64,000 bases of DNA from Oricola sp. (GTDB taxonomy: Bacteria > Pseudomonadota > Alphaproteobacteria > Rhizobiales > Rhizobiaceae): contig NZ_JALEGV010000012.1 of NCBI RefSeq assembly GCF_022763245.1, forward strand, positions 1 through 64,000, read 5' to 3'. This document shows, piece after piece, positions 29,723-40,909 of the stretch. Each line of letters starts with the position of its first letter. Within the stretch, counting starts at the first letter, position 1. Below the pieces are notes generated by a model. That model saw only the letters and a list, made by a program, of their open reading frames with translations, searched no databases and was not told the DNA's origin. Both the position numbers and the translations under genes were made by a program.

Positions 29723-30645
29723 GATGCGTCCTCCACCATCCAACTCAAGAGCTCCCCGAAGGAATGCCCGGCATAAGCGGCCAGTTCGGGAACCAGCGAC
29801 GTCGCCGTCATCCCCGGTTGGGTGTTGATTTCCAGCCAGACGACTTCGCCATTTTCGGAGAACCGGTCGTCGTAACGGAAGTCAGAACGGGTAACGCCCC
29901 GACACCCAAAAGCCTGATGCGCTTTGAGGGCCAGCTTGGTTATCGTTTGGTTAATTTTTGGTGAAATTTCCGCCGGACAGACATGATTTGATCCACCTGC
30001 AACATATTTGGAATCGTAGTCGTAGAACTGGTGTCCCTGCGGGATGATCTCGGTGACGCCCAGCGCCACGTCGCCCATCACCGCGCAGGTCAGTTCGCGA
30101 CCGTGAACGTAGCGTTCCACCATCACCCGATCGCCATATTTCCAGTCGGGAGACGTGAGGATCTGGGGCGGATGCGCCTGATCCTCCTTGACGATCACGA
30201 CGCCGAAACTGGACCCTTCCGCCACGGGCTTGACCACGTAAGGCGGCTTCATCGGATGCGTCGAGGTGAAGTCGTGCCGGTCCATGACCTTGGATTCCGC
30301 CACGGGGATGCCGTGCGTCTTCGCCACGCGCTTGGCGATTTCCTTGTCCATCGTCACCGCTGCCGCCAACACGCCGGAATGCGTGTAGGGGATCTGCAGA
30401 TATTCCAGGATTCCCTGGATCCTTCCGTCCTCGCCGAACGGGCCGTGCAGCGCATTGAACGCAACGTCCGGCCGAATTTCGGCCAGCTGTTGGGCCACGT
30501 CGTGCCCGACATCCAGACGGGTCACCTGGTAGCCGCAGCGTTCCAGTTCATCCGCACAAGCCGTTCCCGACATCAGGCTGACAGGACGTTCGGACGAGAA
30601 TCCGCCCATCAGTACCGCGACATGCTTGTGCTGACTTCCGCTCAT
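29710..30645 (-). CDS. ddlB: D-alanine--D-alanine ligase
   Basis: 311 residues. ATP-grasp enzyme making the D-Ala-D-Ala dipeptide for peptidoglycan. [17 protein letters not shown] (N-terminal glycine loop), [16 protein letters not shown] and [16 protein letters not shown] (ATP lid) are characteristic, as is the metal-binding end [13 protein letters not shown]. The ATG at 30645 starts [15 protein letters not shown]. Upstream is a 189-bp gap with three GANTC sites that probably contains the ddlB-ftsQAZ promoter. Confidence 0.96.
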   Translation of the reverse strand: MSGSQHKHVAVLMGGFSSERPVSLMSGTACADELERCGYQVTRLDVGHDVAQQLAEIRPDVAFNALHGPFGEDGRIQGILEYLQIPYTHSGVLAAAVTMDKEIAKRVAKTHGIPVAESKVMDRHDFTSTHPMKPPYVVKPVAEGSSFGVVIVKEDQAHPPQILTSPDWKYGDRVMVERYVHGRELTCAVMGDVALGVTEIIPQGHQFYDYDSKYVAGGSNHVCPAEISPKINQTITKLALKAHQAFGCRGVTRSDFRYDDRFSENGEVVWLEINTQPGMTATSLVPELAAYAGHSFGELLSWMVEDASCLR

Positions 30646-30733
30646 GCTGCACTACCCTTTCACCCGAACGCCAGGATCGAAAACCAAGACCCACCCGCAC
30701 CGGCTCGCACATTGACGTGACACGAACGCGGCT

Positions 30734-30798
30734 GGGCGCGAACGGCGCCCGAATCAGTCGACCAAGGAACTGGGTGAAAAGAATCAGAGCTTTGATTC
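30734..30798. promoter_or_regulatory. GANTC cluster and hairpins in the ddlB upstream gap
   Basis: GAATC at 30751 and 30781 and GATTC at 30794 are CcrM-type GANTC sites. GAATCA...TGATTC (30781-30798) is itself a 6-bp inverted repeat. GGGCGC...GCGCCC at 30734-30750 is another. In alphaproteobacteria GANTC methylation with GcrA times division-gene promoters. Confidence 0.4.
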
Positions 30799-30834
30799 GC
30801 TGACAAGCGCCAGCGCACAAAAACGCGCCGGCGG

Positions 30835-32241
30835 TCAGCTCTGTGGCTTCGGCCGCAACAGCATGAAACGGCCGTTCAGCGACACGGCAGCCAGGCCAAG
30901 ACCGGCAGCCAGACCGCTCCAGACGCCGACGCCGCCGAGGCCTGCGATAAACGCGAGACCATAAGCCATCGGAAAGCCGACGCCCCAATAGCTCGCGATC
31001 GCAAGCAGCATCGGCACGCGCGTGTCTTTCAGTCCGCGCAGCAGCCCGGCGCCGACCGCCTGGGCGCTGTCGAGAAGCTGGAAGGCGGCAGCAACCATCA
31101 GCAGCGGCACGGCATAGGCGATGACCCGCGGCGCCTGCGGCTCCGCATTGTCGAGAAACAGGGAGATCAGGAATTCTGGCAGGACCCAGAACAGGACCCC
31201 GCTCATCGAGGCGAAGACCAGACAGATCGCAAGCGCCGAACCTGCGGCCCGGTTGAGGGCCATGGCGTCGCCTCTGCCATGGGCGCGTCCGACCCGCACG
31301 GTCGCCGCCTGCGACATGCCGAGCGGCACCATGAAGGCGATCGACGTGATCTGCATGGCGATGCCATGCGCGGCAAGCGCAGCCACACCGATCCAACCCA
31401 TCAGGATCGACGAGACGACGAACATGCCGACTTCGGCCAGAATCATGATCGAAATCGGCAGGCCCAAGCGCAGCACCTCGCGCAGATCCGGCCAGTCCGG
31501 GCGCCAGAAGCGCGCGAAAACCTCGTATTCAGACGCCTTCCGGTCGAAGCGCACATAGGCGACGAGGACAGCGAGGGTCAGCACGGTCGTGCCGAGCGAC
31601 GCGATCGCCGCGCCACGCACGCCCATTTCCGGGGCGCCCCAATTGCCGAAGATCAAGGCCCAGTTGAGCCCGGCGTTCAAAATCGCGCCGGCGACCGTCG
31701 ACCAGAAAATGACCCGCGGCCTCTCCACCGCCGACAGGAACGCCCTCAGCCCCTGTGCGACCAGTGTCGGCAGCATCGCCCATTGGGCGATACGCATGTA
31801 GTCGCCAGCGGGCGCGGCGACGCCCGGGTCCTGGCCCAGCGCCAGCAGGATGTCCTCGGTGAACCAGAGAAGCGCCATGACCAGCGCCGAATAGGCGATC
31901 GCGACCCAGAGCCCCATGCGCACTGCGCGGCGCACGCCTCTTGTGTCGCCACGGCCTTCCGCCTGCGCGGCAATCGGCATCACTGCCTGGCTGAAACCCG
32001 AACCGAATATCATCACGGTGAAGAACATCGGCGTCGCCAGCACGGCGGCCGCAAGCGCCTCGATCGAATACCAACCGAGCATCACGGTGTCGGTCGTGTT
32101 GATGAGCGTCAGACCGATCTGCGACCCGACAAGTGGCCCGCCAAGCTTCAACGTCGCGCGCAGATGCCCGCCCCAGCCCATGGGGACAGACGTATCCTGC
32201 GGCCGTTCTGGACGGCGAAGCGTGTGGATCGTGTCGGTCAT
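30835..32241 (-). CDS. MATE family efflux transporter
   Basis: 468 residues with about 12 membrane spans in two MatE halves. Na+ or H+ coupled exporter of cationic or toxic compounds. Typical blocks are GGPLVGSQIGLTLINTTDTV, VFVILP-like WAMLPTLVAQGLRAFLSAVERP, and the second-half mirror ILAEVGMFVVSSILMGWIG. ATG 32241 starts MTDTIHT; the frame runs 12 residues further. It sits between murB and ddlB, interrupting the cell-wall run by about 1.4 kb. Whether it transports a cell-wall metabolite is open; MOP-superfamily lipid II flippases (MurJ) are distant relatives, but this one looks like the MATE/NorM branch. Confidence 0.9.
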   Translation of the reverse strand: MTDTIHTLRRPERPQDTSVPMGWGGHLRATLKLGGPLVGSQIGLTLINTTDTVMLGWYSIEALAAAVLATPMFFTVMIFGSGFSQAVMPIAAQAEGRGDTRGVRRAVRMGLWVAIAYSALVMALLWFTEDILLALGQDPGVAAPAGDYMRIAQWAMLPTLVAQGLRAFLSAVERPRVIFWSTVAGAILNAGLNWALIFGNWGAPEMGVRGAAIASLGTTVLTLAVLVAYVRFDRKASEYEVFARFWRPDWPDLREVLRLGLPISIMILAEVGMFVVSSILMGWIGVAALAAHGIAMQITSIAFMVPLGMSQAATVRVGRAHGRGDAMALNRAAGSALAICLVFASMSGVLFWVLPEFLISLFLDNAEPQAPRVIAYAVPLLMVAAAFQLLDSAQAVGAGLLRGLKDTRVPMLLAIASYWGVGFPMAYGLAFIAGLGGVGVWSGLAAGLGLAAVSLNGRFMLLRPKPQS

Positions 32242-32307
32242 TGCCGCGCTATGCCCGATTTCGACACGCGGCGCCATGAATTTCAGTCGGCAGTTGGTCG
32301 ATGCCGC

Positions 32308-33279
32308 CTACAGCATCCGCCCGAGGAACGTCTGGACCTCCTGCCCCGGCCTGAACAGTCCGATGCGCTTGATCTCCCATTCGAGCCGGATGCCGGAAGT
32401 TTCCATCACCCGTGCGCGCACCGTCTCGCCCAACGTCTCCAGGTCATGGCTGGTCGCCGTGCCGGTGTTGATCATGAAATTGCAGTGCATCGGGCTCATC
32501 TGCGCCCCGCCGATCATCAGCCCGCGACAGCCGGCCTTGTCGACCTCTTTCCAGGCCGACGTCCCCTCCGGGTTCTTGAAGGTCGAGCCACCGGTCTTTT
32601 CCTTCACCGGCTGCACCGTCTCGCGATGATGCTGGACCGCGTCCATGGCTGCCCGGATCTCGTCGCGATCCGCCGGCGCGCCCTCGAACAGCGCCCCGGT
32701 GAAGATCAGATCCTTCGCGGCGCCGGAATGACGATAGGAATAGCCCATCGCATCATTGGTCAGCACATGCCGCTCGCCCTGCCGGTCGATGGCATGCACC
32801 TCGAGCACGCGGTTACGTGTTTCGACGCCATTGGCGCCGGCATTCATGCGCAACGCGCCGCCGATGCCGCCCGGGATGCCGTGGTAGAAATGAAACCCGC
32901 CAATGCCGGCTTCCAATGCCACCGCAGCCAGCCGCTTGTCGGGGATCGCCGCGCCGGCACGAATGCGCGTCGGCGACACGACGTCAGCCTGGCCGAAACC
33001 CTTCGCCGAAAGCCGGATCACGACGCCGGGAATGCCCCCGTCGCGCACCAGCAGATTGGAGCCGACCCCCACAACCATCACCGGAACATCCTCCGGCAGC
33101 GCCTTCAGAAACGCGGAGAGATCGTCCTCGTCGGCCGGTTGGAACAGCAATTCCGCCGGTCCGCCGGCGCGAAACCAGGTGATCTGGTCCATCGGCGCAT
33201 TCGGCGCCAATCGCCCACGAATCCCGTCCAAGCTGCCGGACAGTCTCTCCAGAAGCGCCTCGCCGTCGATCGCCGTCAT
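32308..33279 (-). CDS. murB: UDP-N-acetylenolpyruvoylglucosamine reductase
   Basis: 323 residues. FAD enzyme that reduces the enolpyruvyl group to give UDP-MurNAc. [19 protein letters not shown] (FAD), [37 protein letters not shown] (catalytic Ser) and [10 protein letters not shown] (catalytic Glu) are visible. ATG 33279 overlaps the murC stop in ATGA. Confidence 0.96.
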   Translation of the reverse strand: MTAIDGEALLERLSGSLDGIRGRLAPNAPMDQITWFRAGGPAELLFQPADEDDLSAFLKALPEDVPVMVVGVGSNLLVRDGGIPGVVIRLSAKGFGQADVVSPTRIRAGAAIPDKRLAAVALEAGIGGFHFYHGIPGGIGGALRMNAGANGVETRNRVLEVHAIDRQGERHVLTNDAMGYSYRHSGAAKDLIFTGALFEGAPADRDEIRAAMDAVQHHRETVQPVKEKTGGSTFKNPEGTSAWKEVDKAGCRGLMIGGAQMSPMHCNFMINTGTATSHDLETLGETVRARVMETSGIRLEWEIKRIGLFRPGQEVQTFLGRML

Positions 33280-34688
33280 GAAACCGGCTCGCCGCCAAGT
33301 TCGCCGGGCAGGGCATAAGCCCACTGGGTGATGTTGCCGGCACCGAGGAAGATGACGAAATCTCCGGGCTGAGCCGTGTCGCGGATCGTCTGAGCGATTG
33401 CCTCCGGCCCTTCGATGAGCCGCGCGTCGCGGTGTCCGCCCGCCTTCATCCGCGAGACGAGTTCAGCCGAGCCCACGCCCTCGATCGGCTTCTCGCCGGC
33501 CGGATAGACCGGCGCGATCAGGACCGTCTCGGCGTCATTGAAACAGGAGGCAAAATCGTCGAACAGGTCGCGCAGGCGGGTGTAGCGATGCGGCTGCATG
33601 ATAGCGATCACACGCCCCTCGCCGGCAGCATCCCGCGCCGCCCGCAGCACCGCCCGGATCTCGACCGGATGGTGGCCATAGTCGTCGAAGATGCGCACGC
33701 CGTTCCAGGTTCCGGTCGCGGTGAAGCGGCGTTTCACCCCGCCGAAGGCGCCGAGGCCCCGCTTGATGCCGTCGGCATCCATGCCGAGTTCATGTGCCAC
33801 CGAAATCGCGGCGGTCGCGTTGGAGACATTGTGATGGCCGGGCATCGGCAGCCGCAGGTCGCGAATCTCGGTCACAGTGCCGGTCTTGCGGTCGCGGATC
33901 GTCACGTCGAAGACCGAGGTCGCGCCGTCCATGTGATGGTTGGAGAAGCGCACGTCGGCCTGCGGGTTCTCGCCATAGGTGACGACACGCCGGTCTGTAA
34001 TGCGCGACACCAGCGCCTGCACCTCCGGATGGTCGATGCACATCACGCCAAAGCCGTAGAAGGGCACGTTTTCGACGAACTGCCCGAAGGCCTCTCGCAC
34101 CTTGTCGAAGGAGCCGTAATGATCGAGATGCTCGGGATCGATGTTGGTGACGACCGCGATGTCGGCCGGCAGTTTCAGGAAGGTGCCGTCGCTCTCGTCG
34201 GCTTCCACGACCATCCAGTCGCCCTCGCCCATCCGCGCATTCGTGCCGTAAGCGTTGATGATGCCGCCATTGATCACGGTCGGGTCCAGCCCGCCGGCTT
34301 CCAGAAGCGTCGCCACCATGGATGTCGTGGTCGTCTTGCCATGCGTGCCGCCGATCGCCACCGCGTTGCGGAAGCGCATGATCTCCGCCAGCATTTCGGC
34401 GCGCCGCACGATCGGCAGCAGGCGCTCGCGTGCCGCGACCACCTCGGCGTTGTCAGGCCTGATCGCCGTCGACACCACGACCACTTCGGCGTCGCCCAGA
34501 TGTTCGGCCTCGTGACCGACAAAGACCTCGATGCCCTTGGCGCGCAATCGCTGCACATTGGCGTTGTCGGACTGGTCGGACCCCTGCACCCGATAGCCGA
34601 GATTGTGCAGGACTTCGGCGATGCCGCTCATGCCGATACCGCCGATCCCGATGAAATGCACAAGGCCGATCGTCTGCGGCATCTTCAT
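33276..34688 (-). CDS. murC: UDP-N-acetylmuramate--L-alanine ligase
   Basis: 470 residues. Adds L-Ala to UDP-MurNAc. The N-terminal Rossmann loop [17 protein letters not shown], the ATP P-loop [14 protein letters not shown] and the Mur-ligase C-terminal start [21 protein letters not shown] are typical. It follows murG by 24 bp and overlaps murB. Confidence 0.97.
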   Translation of the reverse strand: MKMPQTIGLVHFIGIGGIGMSGIAEVLHNLGYRVQGSDQSDNANVQRLRAKGIEVFVGHEAEHLGDAEVVVVSTAIRPDNAEVVAARERLLPIVRRAEMLAEIMRFRNAVAIGGTHGKTTTTSMVATLLEAGGLDPTVINGGIINAYGTNARMGEGDWMVVEADESDGTFLKLPADIAVVTNIDPEHLDHYGSFDKVREAFGQFVENVPFYGFGVMCIDHPEVQALVSRITDRRVVTYGENPQADVRFSNHHMDGATSVFDVTIRDRKTGTVTEIRDLRLPMPGHHNVSNATAAISVAHELGMDADGIKRGLGAFGGVKRRFTATGTWNGVRIFDDYGHHPVEIRAVLRAARDAAGEGRVIAIMQPHRYTRLRDLFDDFASCFNDAETVLIAPVYPAGEKPIEGVGSAELVSRMKAGGHRDARLIEGPEAIAQTIRDTAQPGDFVIFLGAGNITQWAYALPGELGGEPVS

Positions 34689-34712
34689 GTCGAGTGTCCT
34701 GCGTCTAGAATT

Positions 34713-35831
34713 TCAGCCGGCCTTGAACTCGGCCGCTGTCCGGCCCGAGGCAATAGCCTCTACCAGATCGGCAAGCAAGGCGGTGGCCTCGGGCTTGCCG
34801 GCCCTGCGCGCCGCCTCGGCCATGGCCGACAGACGGTCCGGATCGGCGAGAAGTTCGACCAAGAGGCCGGACACTTTCGCCGCGTCGAGATCCTGCTCGC
34901 GCCGCACCAATGCGCCGCCCGCAGCCTCCAGCGCCGCGGCATTGGCCGCCTGGTCGTGATCCAGCGCATACGGATAAGGCACGAGGATCGCAGGCCGGCC
35001 GATCGCGGCGATTTCCGAAACCGTGGACGCGCCAGAGCGCGACATGACCAGATGTGCCGCGGCGACCCGCGCCGGCAGGTCGGAGAAGAAAGGCGACACG
35101 TCGGCCGTCACGCCCAGTTCCGCATAGCGCGCCCTGACCCGCTCCTCGTCCTCGGGCCTGGCCTGTTGGGTGATCTCGATCCGTCCGCGCAAATCGTCGG
35201 GAAGCTGTGCGATCGCGTCGGGCACCGCGTCGGAGAAGAACCGCGCGCCCTGGCTGCCGCCGAAGACTACGAACCTGAGCGGCCCGGTCCGATCCGGCGC
35301 GAAATAAGGCGCCTGCGACGCGGCGATCACGGCCGGACGGACCGGATTGCCGGTTTCGACGATCCTGTCGGCCAGCGCTCCTTCCGCCTTGAGGAAGCCG
35401 CCGGCAATCGCGGTCATGCGTCGCGCCAGCATCTTGTTGGCGCGCCCCATCACGGCGTTCTGTTCATGGATCACGGTCGGAAACGCGCCCGCCGCCGACC
35501 ACAGGGGCGGCACCGTCGGATAGCCGCCGAAGCCGACCACCGCCTTGGGCTTCAGGACGTTCAGAAGCGCGCTCGACTGGCGCATGCCCTTGAACAGGCT
35601 CCACAGCGCCCGTACGACGGTCACGGGGTTCTTGCCCGACACCGTCGCCGACTGGATGACGTGCAGCCGGTCTTCCGGGAACCGGTCGGCGTAGCGCGTC
35701 GCGCGCTCGTCCGTCGCCAGCGGCACCGACCATCCGCGCGCCTTCAGCTCATGTGCGAGCGCCTCTGCCGGAAACAGGTGGCCGCCGGTACCGCCGGCCG
35801 AGATCAGGATCGTGCCCTTCGAGGTCTCCAT
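34713..35831 (-). CDS. murG: Lipid II synthase glycosyltransferase MurG
   Basis: 372 residues. Peripheral membrane GT28 enzyme adding GlcNAc to lipid I. The G-loop [31 protein letters not shown], and the UDP-GlcNAc site [20 protein letters not shown] then [12 protein letters not shown] are present. It starts 9 bp after ftsW. Confidence 0.97.
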   Translation of the reverse strand: METSKGTILISAGGTGGHLFPAEALAHELKARGWSVPLATDERATRYADRFPEDRLHVIQSATVSGKNPVTVVRALWSLFKGMRQSSALLNVLKPKAVVGFGGYPTVPPLWSAAGAFPTVIHEQNAVMGRANKMLARRMTAIAGGFLKAEGALADRIVETGNPVRPAVIAASQAPYFAPDRTGPLRFVVFGGSQGARFFSDAVPDAIAQLPDDLRGRIEITQQARPEDEERVRARYAELGVTADVSPFFSDLPARVAAAHLVMSRSGASTVSEIAAIGRPAILVPYPYALDHDQAANAAALEAAGGALVRREQDLDAAKVSGLLVELLADPDRLSAMAEAARRAGKPEATALLADLVEAIASGRTAAEFKAG

Positions 35832-35840
35832 GCATGCACC

Positions 35841-36995
35841 TCAAGCCGCCGGCTGGAACCGCGACGCGGCATGGAAGCGGATGCGGCTGGCCCGGCTCTC
35901 GGGGCGGCGACGCGTGAGCGCCAGCAGCATGCCCGCCGTGAGCGCGACCGCGATCATCGACGATCCGCCATAGGACACGAAGGGCAGCGTCATGCCCTTG
36001 GCCGGCATCAGTTGCAGATTGACCGCAATGTTGATCGTCGACTGAAAGCCGATCAGCACCGCCAGCCCGCTGACTGCGAAGCGCTGGAACGGGTCCTGGT
36101 CGTGCATCGCGCGGATCAGCGCGCGAACCACGATGAAGGCGAAGACCGAGACCAGCACCGCGCAGAGGAGAATGCCGAATTCCTCCGCGAGGACAGAGAA
36201 GACGAAGTCGGTATGGCTGTCCGGCAGGATGCGTTTCACCGTCCCCTCGCCCGGACCCTGGCCCAACCAGCCGCCGCGCACGATCGCCTCATGCGCGCGG
36301 TCCACCTGCCAGGTGTCGCCCTCGCCCGTCAGGAACCGGTTGATGCGCCCCGCCACATGCGGAAACACGTAATAGGCGCCGACCATGCCGGAGGCGGCGA
36401 CGCCGCCGAGCACGATGATCCACAGCCAGGACAGGCCGGCGATGAAGAACATCGCACCCCAGGTGCCGGCGAGCAGCACCGTCTGACCGAGATCCGGCTG
36501 CGCGATCAAGAGGGCCGACATGGCGCCGAACAGGATCATCGCAATCAGGCTGCCGGGGATTTCCGGCCGGCGCTTCGATTCCGCGAACAACCATGCGCAC
36601 AAGATCACGAAGGCCGGCTTCATGAATTCCGACGGCTGCAGCGACATGCCGGCGAGCCGCACCCAGCGCCGCGATCCCTTGATCTCGGTGCCGAAGAACA
36701 GCGCCATGACCATCAGCGCCACGGAAATGAGCAGAACGATCAACGCAAGGCGGCGGATCTGGCGCGCGTCGAGAAACGACACGCCGATCATCACGACGAG
36801 CGCGGGCGCCAGGAACAGCGCGTGGCGCTTGACGAAGTGATAGGTGTCGAGGTCGATGCGTTCGGCCACCGCGGGGCTCGCCGCAAAGGACAACACGACG
36901 CCAAAGCCTATCAGGATGATGAAGGCCGCCAGGAACCAGCGGTCGATCGTCCACCACCATTCGGCGACAGGGCTGCGGTCGCTGCGCGTGTACAT
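35841..36995 (-). CDS. ftsW: Septal peptidoglycan glycosyltransferase FtsW
   Basis: 384 residues, ten-span SEDS protein that polymerises glycan strands with FtsI. RWVRLAGMSLQPSEFMKPAF carries the SEDS signature with QPSE, and GKGMTLPFVSYGGSSMIAVA the late-loop signature. The start overlaps the murD stop by one base. Confidence 0.97.
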   Translation of the reverse strand: MYTRSDRSPVAEWWWTIDRWFLAAFIILIGFGVVLSFAASPAVAERIDLDTYHFVKRHALFLAPALVVMIGVSFLDARQIRRLALIVLLISVALMVMALFFGTEIKGSRRWVRLAGMSLQPSEFMKPAFVILCAWLFAESKRRPEIPGSLIAMILFGAMSALLIAQPDLGQTVLLAGTWGAMFFIAGLSWLWIIVLGGVAASGMVGAYYVFPHVAGRINRFLTGEGDTWQVDRAHEAIVRGGWLGQGPGEGTVKRILPDSHTDFVFSVLAEEFGILLCAVLVSVFAFIVVRALIRAMHDQDPFQRFAVSGLAVLIGFQSTINIAVNLQLMPAKGMTLPFVSYGGSSMIAVALTAGMLLALTRRRPESRASRIRFHAASRFQPAA

Positions 36996-38350
36996 TATGC
37001 TTCGCTCCCCGTTTGTCCGGCCATCACAGGCTCAACGTCCATCAATGCCATGACCGCATTAACAAAGGCTTCACCACGTTTTTCGAAGTTCCGGAACTGG
37101 TCGAAACTGGCCGCCGCGGGCGCCAGCAGCACGACCGGCTCCGGCGAGGAAGAGCGTTCGGCCGCCGCCGCCGCATGGGCCACCGCCGCGTCCAGCGTGC
37201 CGGAAATCTCGTAGGGCGTCGCCTCGCCCAGGGTCGCAGCGAATTGCGGCGCGGCCTCGCCGATCAGATAGGCCTTCTCGATGCGCCCGAACAGCGGCCG
37301 CAATGCCTCGATCCCGCCCTCCTTGGGCAGGCCGCCGGCAACCCAGTGGATCGCATCGAAGCTCGACAGGGATTTCTCCGCCGCGTCGGCGTTCGTCGCC
37401 TTGGAATCGTTGACGAAGAGCGTTCGGCCCCGCCGGGCGACGATCTGCATGCGATGCGCCAGCCCCGGAAAGCTGTTCAGGCCTGCGGTGATCTCGTCGG
37501 TCGACAGTCCGAACGACCGACAGACGGCCGCCGCGGCGAGCGCGTTTTGCAGATTGTGGTCGCCGCGCAGCGACGGCGCGCCGGACAGGTCGATCGAGCC
37601 GCCACCGCCGTTGACCGACACGCTTTCGACCATCTTGCCGTCATGCTCCAACCCGATGGCGATGCGCCGGCAGAAATCGTCGTCGATGCCGCAAACCGCG
37701 TAGTCGCTGCCCTGCAAGAGCCGCGCCTTGATGGCGGCGTAGTTCTCCATGCTGCCATGCCGGTCGAGATGGTCCGGGGACAGGTTGAGCAGCACCCCGA
37801 CGCTCGGGTCGAGCGAAGGTGCGAGATCAATCTGATAGGACGAACATTCGACGACATGGAAACGATGCGGCGCCGGCGGCTCCAGATCGAGGATCGGCGT
37901 GCCGATATTGCCTCCGAGCTGCACGTCGCGGCCGGTTTCACGCAAAATATGCGCGATCAGCGCCGTGGTCGTCGATTTGCCGTTGGTCCCGGTGATCGCG
38001 ACGAAAGGCGATTTCGGGGCCAGCACGCGGCGCTCGCGGCAGAAAAGCTCCACGTCGCCGATGACCTCGACACCGGCGGCCGCGGCGAGATCGACCGACC
38101 AGTGCGGCTTCGGATGCGTCAGGGGCACGCCGGGCGCAAGCACCAGTCCGTCGAGCGCGCTCCAGTCAAGATCGCGCAGGTCGCCGGTCTCGATCCCCTC
38201 GGCCTGGGCCCGTGCCACCGCGTCGGGATTGTCGTCCCAGGCGGTCAGGCGCGCTCCGCCGGCGATCAGCGCGCGCGCCGTCGAAAGGCCCGACCCGCCG
38301 AGGCCGAACAGGGCGATGCGCCGGTCTTTGGCTGTCGTGACGGGGATCAT
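36995..38350 (-). CDS. murD: UDP-MurNAc-L-Ala--D-glutamate ligase
   Basis: 451 residues. Adds D-Glu. The N-terminal Rossmann start [20 protein letters not shown], the P-loop [39 protein letters not shown] and [20 protein letters not shown] are typical. ATG 38350 overlaps the mraY stop. A much longer upstream extension of the frame is antisense-free noise inside mraY and is not used. Confidence 0.97.
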   Translation of the reverse strand: MIPVTTAKDRRIALFGLGGSGLSTARALIAGGARLTAWDDNPDAVARAQAEGIETGDLRDLDWSALDGLVLAPGVPLTHPKPHWSVDLAAAAGVEVIGDVELFCRERRVLAPKSPFVAITGTNGKSTTTALIAHILRETGRDVQLGGNIGTPILDLEPPAPHRFHVVECSSYQIDLAPSLDPSVGVLLNLSPDHLDRHGSMENYAAIKARLLQGSDYAVCGIDDDFCRRIAIGLEHDGKMVESVSVNGGGGSIDLSGAPSLRGDHNLQNALAAAAVCRSFGLSTDEITAGLNSFPGLAHRMQIVARRGRTLFVNDSKATNADAAEKSLSSFDAIHWVAGGLPKEGGIEALRPLFGRIEKAYLIGEAAPQFAATLGEATPYEISGTLDAAVAHAAAAAERSSSPEPVVLLAPAAASFDQFRNFEKRGEAFVNAVMALMDVEPVMAGQTGSEA

Positions 38351-39429
38351 CTGAGCTTCAGCGTCGACAGGCCGATCAAAGCCAGGATCACGGCGATGAT
38401 CCAGAAACGGATCACGATCTGGCTCTCCGTCCAGCCGAGTTTCTCGTAGTGATGGTGTATCGGCGCCATCAGGAAGACGCGCCGGCCGGTCATCTTGAAA
38501 TAGGCGACCTGGATGATCACCGACAGCGCCTCGACCACGAACAGTCCGCCGATGATCCCCATGACGATCTCGTGCTTCGTGGCGACCGCAACCGTGCCGA
38601 TCAGCCCGCCCAGAGCAAGCGAGCCCGTGTCGCCCATGAAGATCGCCGCCGGCGGCGCGTTGAACCAAAGGAAGCCGAGCCCTGCGCCGATCACGGAGCC
38701 AAGGATCACGGAAAGTTCGCCCGTGCCCGGCACGAAATGGATCTGCAGATACTCCGCGAAGATCGCGTTGCCCGACAGATAGGCGATCACGCCGAAGGAG
38801 GCGGCGGCGATCATGATCGGCACGATCGCAAGCCCGTCCAGCCCGTCGGTAAGATTGACGGCATTGCCGGCCCCGACCACGACAAACGCGCCGAAGGGAA
38901 TGAAGAACCAGCCGAGATTGATGATCCAGTCCTTGAAGAATGGGAAGGTCAGGCTTGATGAAAACGGCGCGTCGCCGGCCTGCAGGATCGTGTAGGTCGC
39001 AATGCCCGCGATCACGAATTCCAGCCCCAGACGCGCGCGGCCCGAAAAGCCCTTGTCGCTCTGCTTGGTGACCTTCAGATAGTCGTCGTAGAAGCCGATC
39101 AGCCCGAAGCCGAGCGTCACCAGCACGACCACCCAGACATAGACGCTGGTCAGGTTGCCCCACAGCAGCGTCGATCCGATGATGCCCGACAGGATCATCA
39201 GCCCGCCCATCGTCGGTGTGCCGGCCTTCTTGAAATGGGTCTGCGGTCCGTCCGCACGGATCGGCTGCCCCTTGCCCTGCCGGATGCGCAGGCCCGCGAT
39301 GATACGCGGCCCGAACAGGAACACGATGAAAGCGGACGTGATCAGAGCGGCGCCGGTTCGAAACGTGAGATATCGAAACAGGTTGAAGATCTGAAAATGC
39401 TCGGAATATTCCGTCAGCCAGTAAAACAT
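38347..39429 (-). CDS. mraY: Phospho-MurNAc-pentapeptide translocase MraY
   Basis: 360 residues, ten spans. Makes lipid I from undecaprenyl phosphate. [22 protein letters not shown], the [13 protein letters not shown] active-site block, [12 protein letters not shown] and [11 protein letters not shown] are all present. ATG 39429 with GGGAGAGGG upstream is preferred. Confidence 0.97.
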   Translation of the reverse strand: MFYWLTEYSEHFQIFNLFRYLTFRTGAALITSAFIVFLFGPRIIAGLRIRQGKGQPIRADGPQTHFKKAGTPTMGGLMILSGIIGSTLLWGNLTSVYVWVVVLVTLGFGLIGFYDDYLKVTKQSDKGFSGRARLGLEFVIAGIATYTILQAGDAPFSSSLTFPFFKDWIINLGWFFIPFGAFVVVGAGNAVNLTDGLDGLAIVPIMIAAASFGVIAYLSGNAIFAEYLQIHFVPGTGELSVILGSVIGAGLGFLWFNAPPAAIFMGDTGSLALGGLIGTVAVATKHEIVMGIIGGLFVVEALSVIIQVAYFKMTGRRVFLMAPIHHHYEKLGWTESQIVIRFWIIAVILALIGLSTLKLR

Positions 39430-39475
39430 GCCGTCAATCCCTCTCCCGGCGCGCCGGTTGATGTCCCCACAACCC

Positions 39476-40909
39476 CTACTCCGCCACGGCCGGATACGTG
39501 TCCAGGAACGCCTTGACGATGCGCGAAAAGCCAAGGCCGTTCGAAGACTTGACCATGAACACGTCGCCGGGCTGCGGCGCCGCGATCAGGGAAGCGGTCA
39601 GGTCGTCGACGGTCGGCTGGTACTCGCACGCAAGGTCGTCCGGCACCGCGCCCGCGAGCGCCGCCATCTCAGGACCGGCCAGATAAAGCCGATCGACGCC
39701 GGCCGCGGTCACCGCGCCGGCAAGTCCCTCATGCAAGGCGCGTGCATGATCGCCGAGTTCGAGCATGTCGCCGAGAACGGCGATGCGCCGGCCATGCCCC
39801 TCGACGGGCGCGGATGCCAACAATTCGAGCGCGACCTCCATCGAGGTCGGGTTCGCATTGTAGCTCTCGTCGATCAGTGTAAAGGCGCCCTCGCCGACCG
39901 CCAACATGTGGCGCTGGCCGCGCCCCTTTTCCGGGCGAAGCGAAGCGAGCGACTGTCCGGCCATGGCAAGGTCCGCGCCCGCCAGATGCGCCGCGCCGAG
40001 CACCGCAAGGCAATTCTGCACCATGTGCCGACCGGGTGCGCCGATCATCGCGGTGACGTCTTCGTCGAACACCCGCGCTGTCACCGCGGACCCGTCGTCA
40101 AAATACTTCGCGTTCAGGAGCCGGACCTTCGCCCGCTCATGCGCACCGAAACCGTGAATGTTGTTCACGCCCGCCTGCCTGGCGAGGTCCTGCAGCAGAT
40201 TGAAGCGCGGATCGTCGCGATTGATCAGGGCGTGGCCGCCCGGCTCGACGCCGGTGAAGATCTCGGCCTTGGCGCGGGCGATAGCGTCGAGATCCTCGAA
40301 ATAGCCCAGATGCGCGGCGGCGATCAGCGTCACGATGGCGACATGCGGACGCACGAGCGCAACCAGCGGCGTGATCTCGCCCGGATGGTTCATGCCGATT
40401 TCGAAGACGGCGAAATCCGTGTCTGCAGGCATGCGCGCCAGCGTCAGCGGCACGCCCCAGTGGTTGTTGAAGGAGGCAGCCGAGGCATGCACCCTGCCCG
40501 ACGGCGCCAGCGCAAGGCGCAGCGCTTCCTTCGTCGTCGTCTTGCCGGCCGAGCCCGTCACCGCGACGACCTTGGCCTTCGACCGCGCCCGCGCTGCAGC
40601 ACCCAACCGGCCAAGCGCGTCGAGGACGTCGTCGACGACCAGCATCGGAATGGTCAGCCGACCGAGCGCAGGCAGCCTGGCTTCCGAAACGACGAGCAAG
40701 GATGCGCCGGCGGCGACTGCGGCCGTCGCGAAATCATGTCCGTCGAACCGGTCACCCTTGATTGCGAAATAGGCTTCGCCCGGCTGCAGCGAGCGCGTGT
40801 CGATGGAGATGCCGGTGACCGCTTCGGGCAGGCCGTGCACCGGCCGCGCGCCCATCGCATCGACCATCGCCTGACCCGTCCAGAGCGGTTCGGTCGTCGT
40901 TTCCGTCAT
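39476..40909 (-). CDS. murF: UDP-MurNAc-tripeptide D-Ala-D-Ala ligase
   Basis: 477 residues. Adds the D-Ala-D-Ala dipeptide made by DdlB. The P-loop [36 protein letters not shown], and the Mur-ligase C domain opening with [20 protein letters not shown] are seen. The start overlaps the murE stop (ATGA); 46 bp separate it from mraY. Confidence 0.97.
   Translation of the reverse strand: MTETTTEPLWTGQAMVDAMGARPVHGLPEAVTGISIDTRSLQPGEAYFAIKGDRFDGHDFATAAVAAGASLLVVSEARLPALGRLTIPMLVVDDVLDALGRLGAAARARSKAKVVAVTGSAGKTTTKEALRLALAPSGRVHASAASFNNHWGVPLTLARMPADTDFAVFEIGMNHPGEITPLVALVRPHVAIVTLIAAAHLGYFEDLDAIARAKAEIFTGVEPGGHALINRDDPRFNLLQDLARQAGVNNIHGFGAHERAKVRLLNAKYFDDGSAVTARVFDEDVTAMIGAPGRHMVQNCLAVLGAAHLAGADLAMAGQSLASLRPEKGRGQRHMLAVGEGAFTLIDESYNANPTSMEVALELLASAPVEGHGRRIAVLGDMLELGDHARALHEGLAGAVTAAGVDRLYLAGPEMAALAGAVPDDLACEYQPTVDDLTASLIAAPQPGDVFMVKSSNGLGFSRIVKAFLDTYPAVAE

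Noticed and set aside
31279-33318. 679-codon plus-strand frame
   Set aside because: Antisense to the MATE gene and murB; His/Arg-rich shadow.
33432-37214. 1260-codon open frame on the plus strand
   Set aside because: It is antisense to murC, murG and ftsW, which carry full motif sets. High GC lowers stop frequency in the opposite frame.
36995-39163. 722-residue version of MurD
   Set aside because: The extra 271 residues come from an out-of-frame reading of mraY; the normal MurD start is at 38350.
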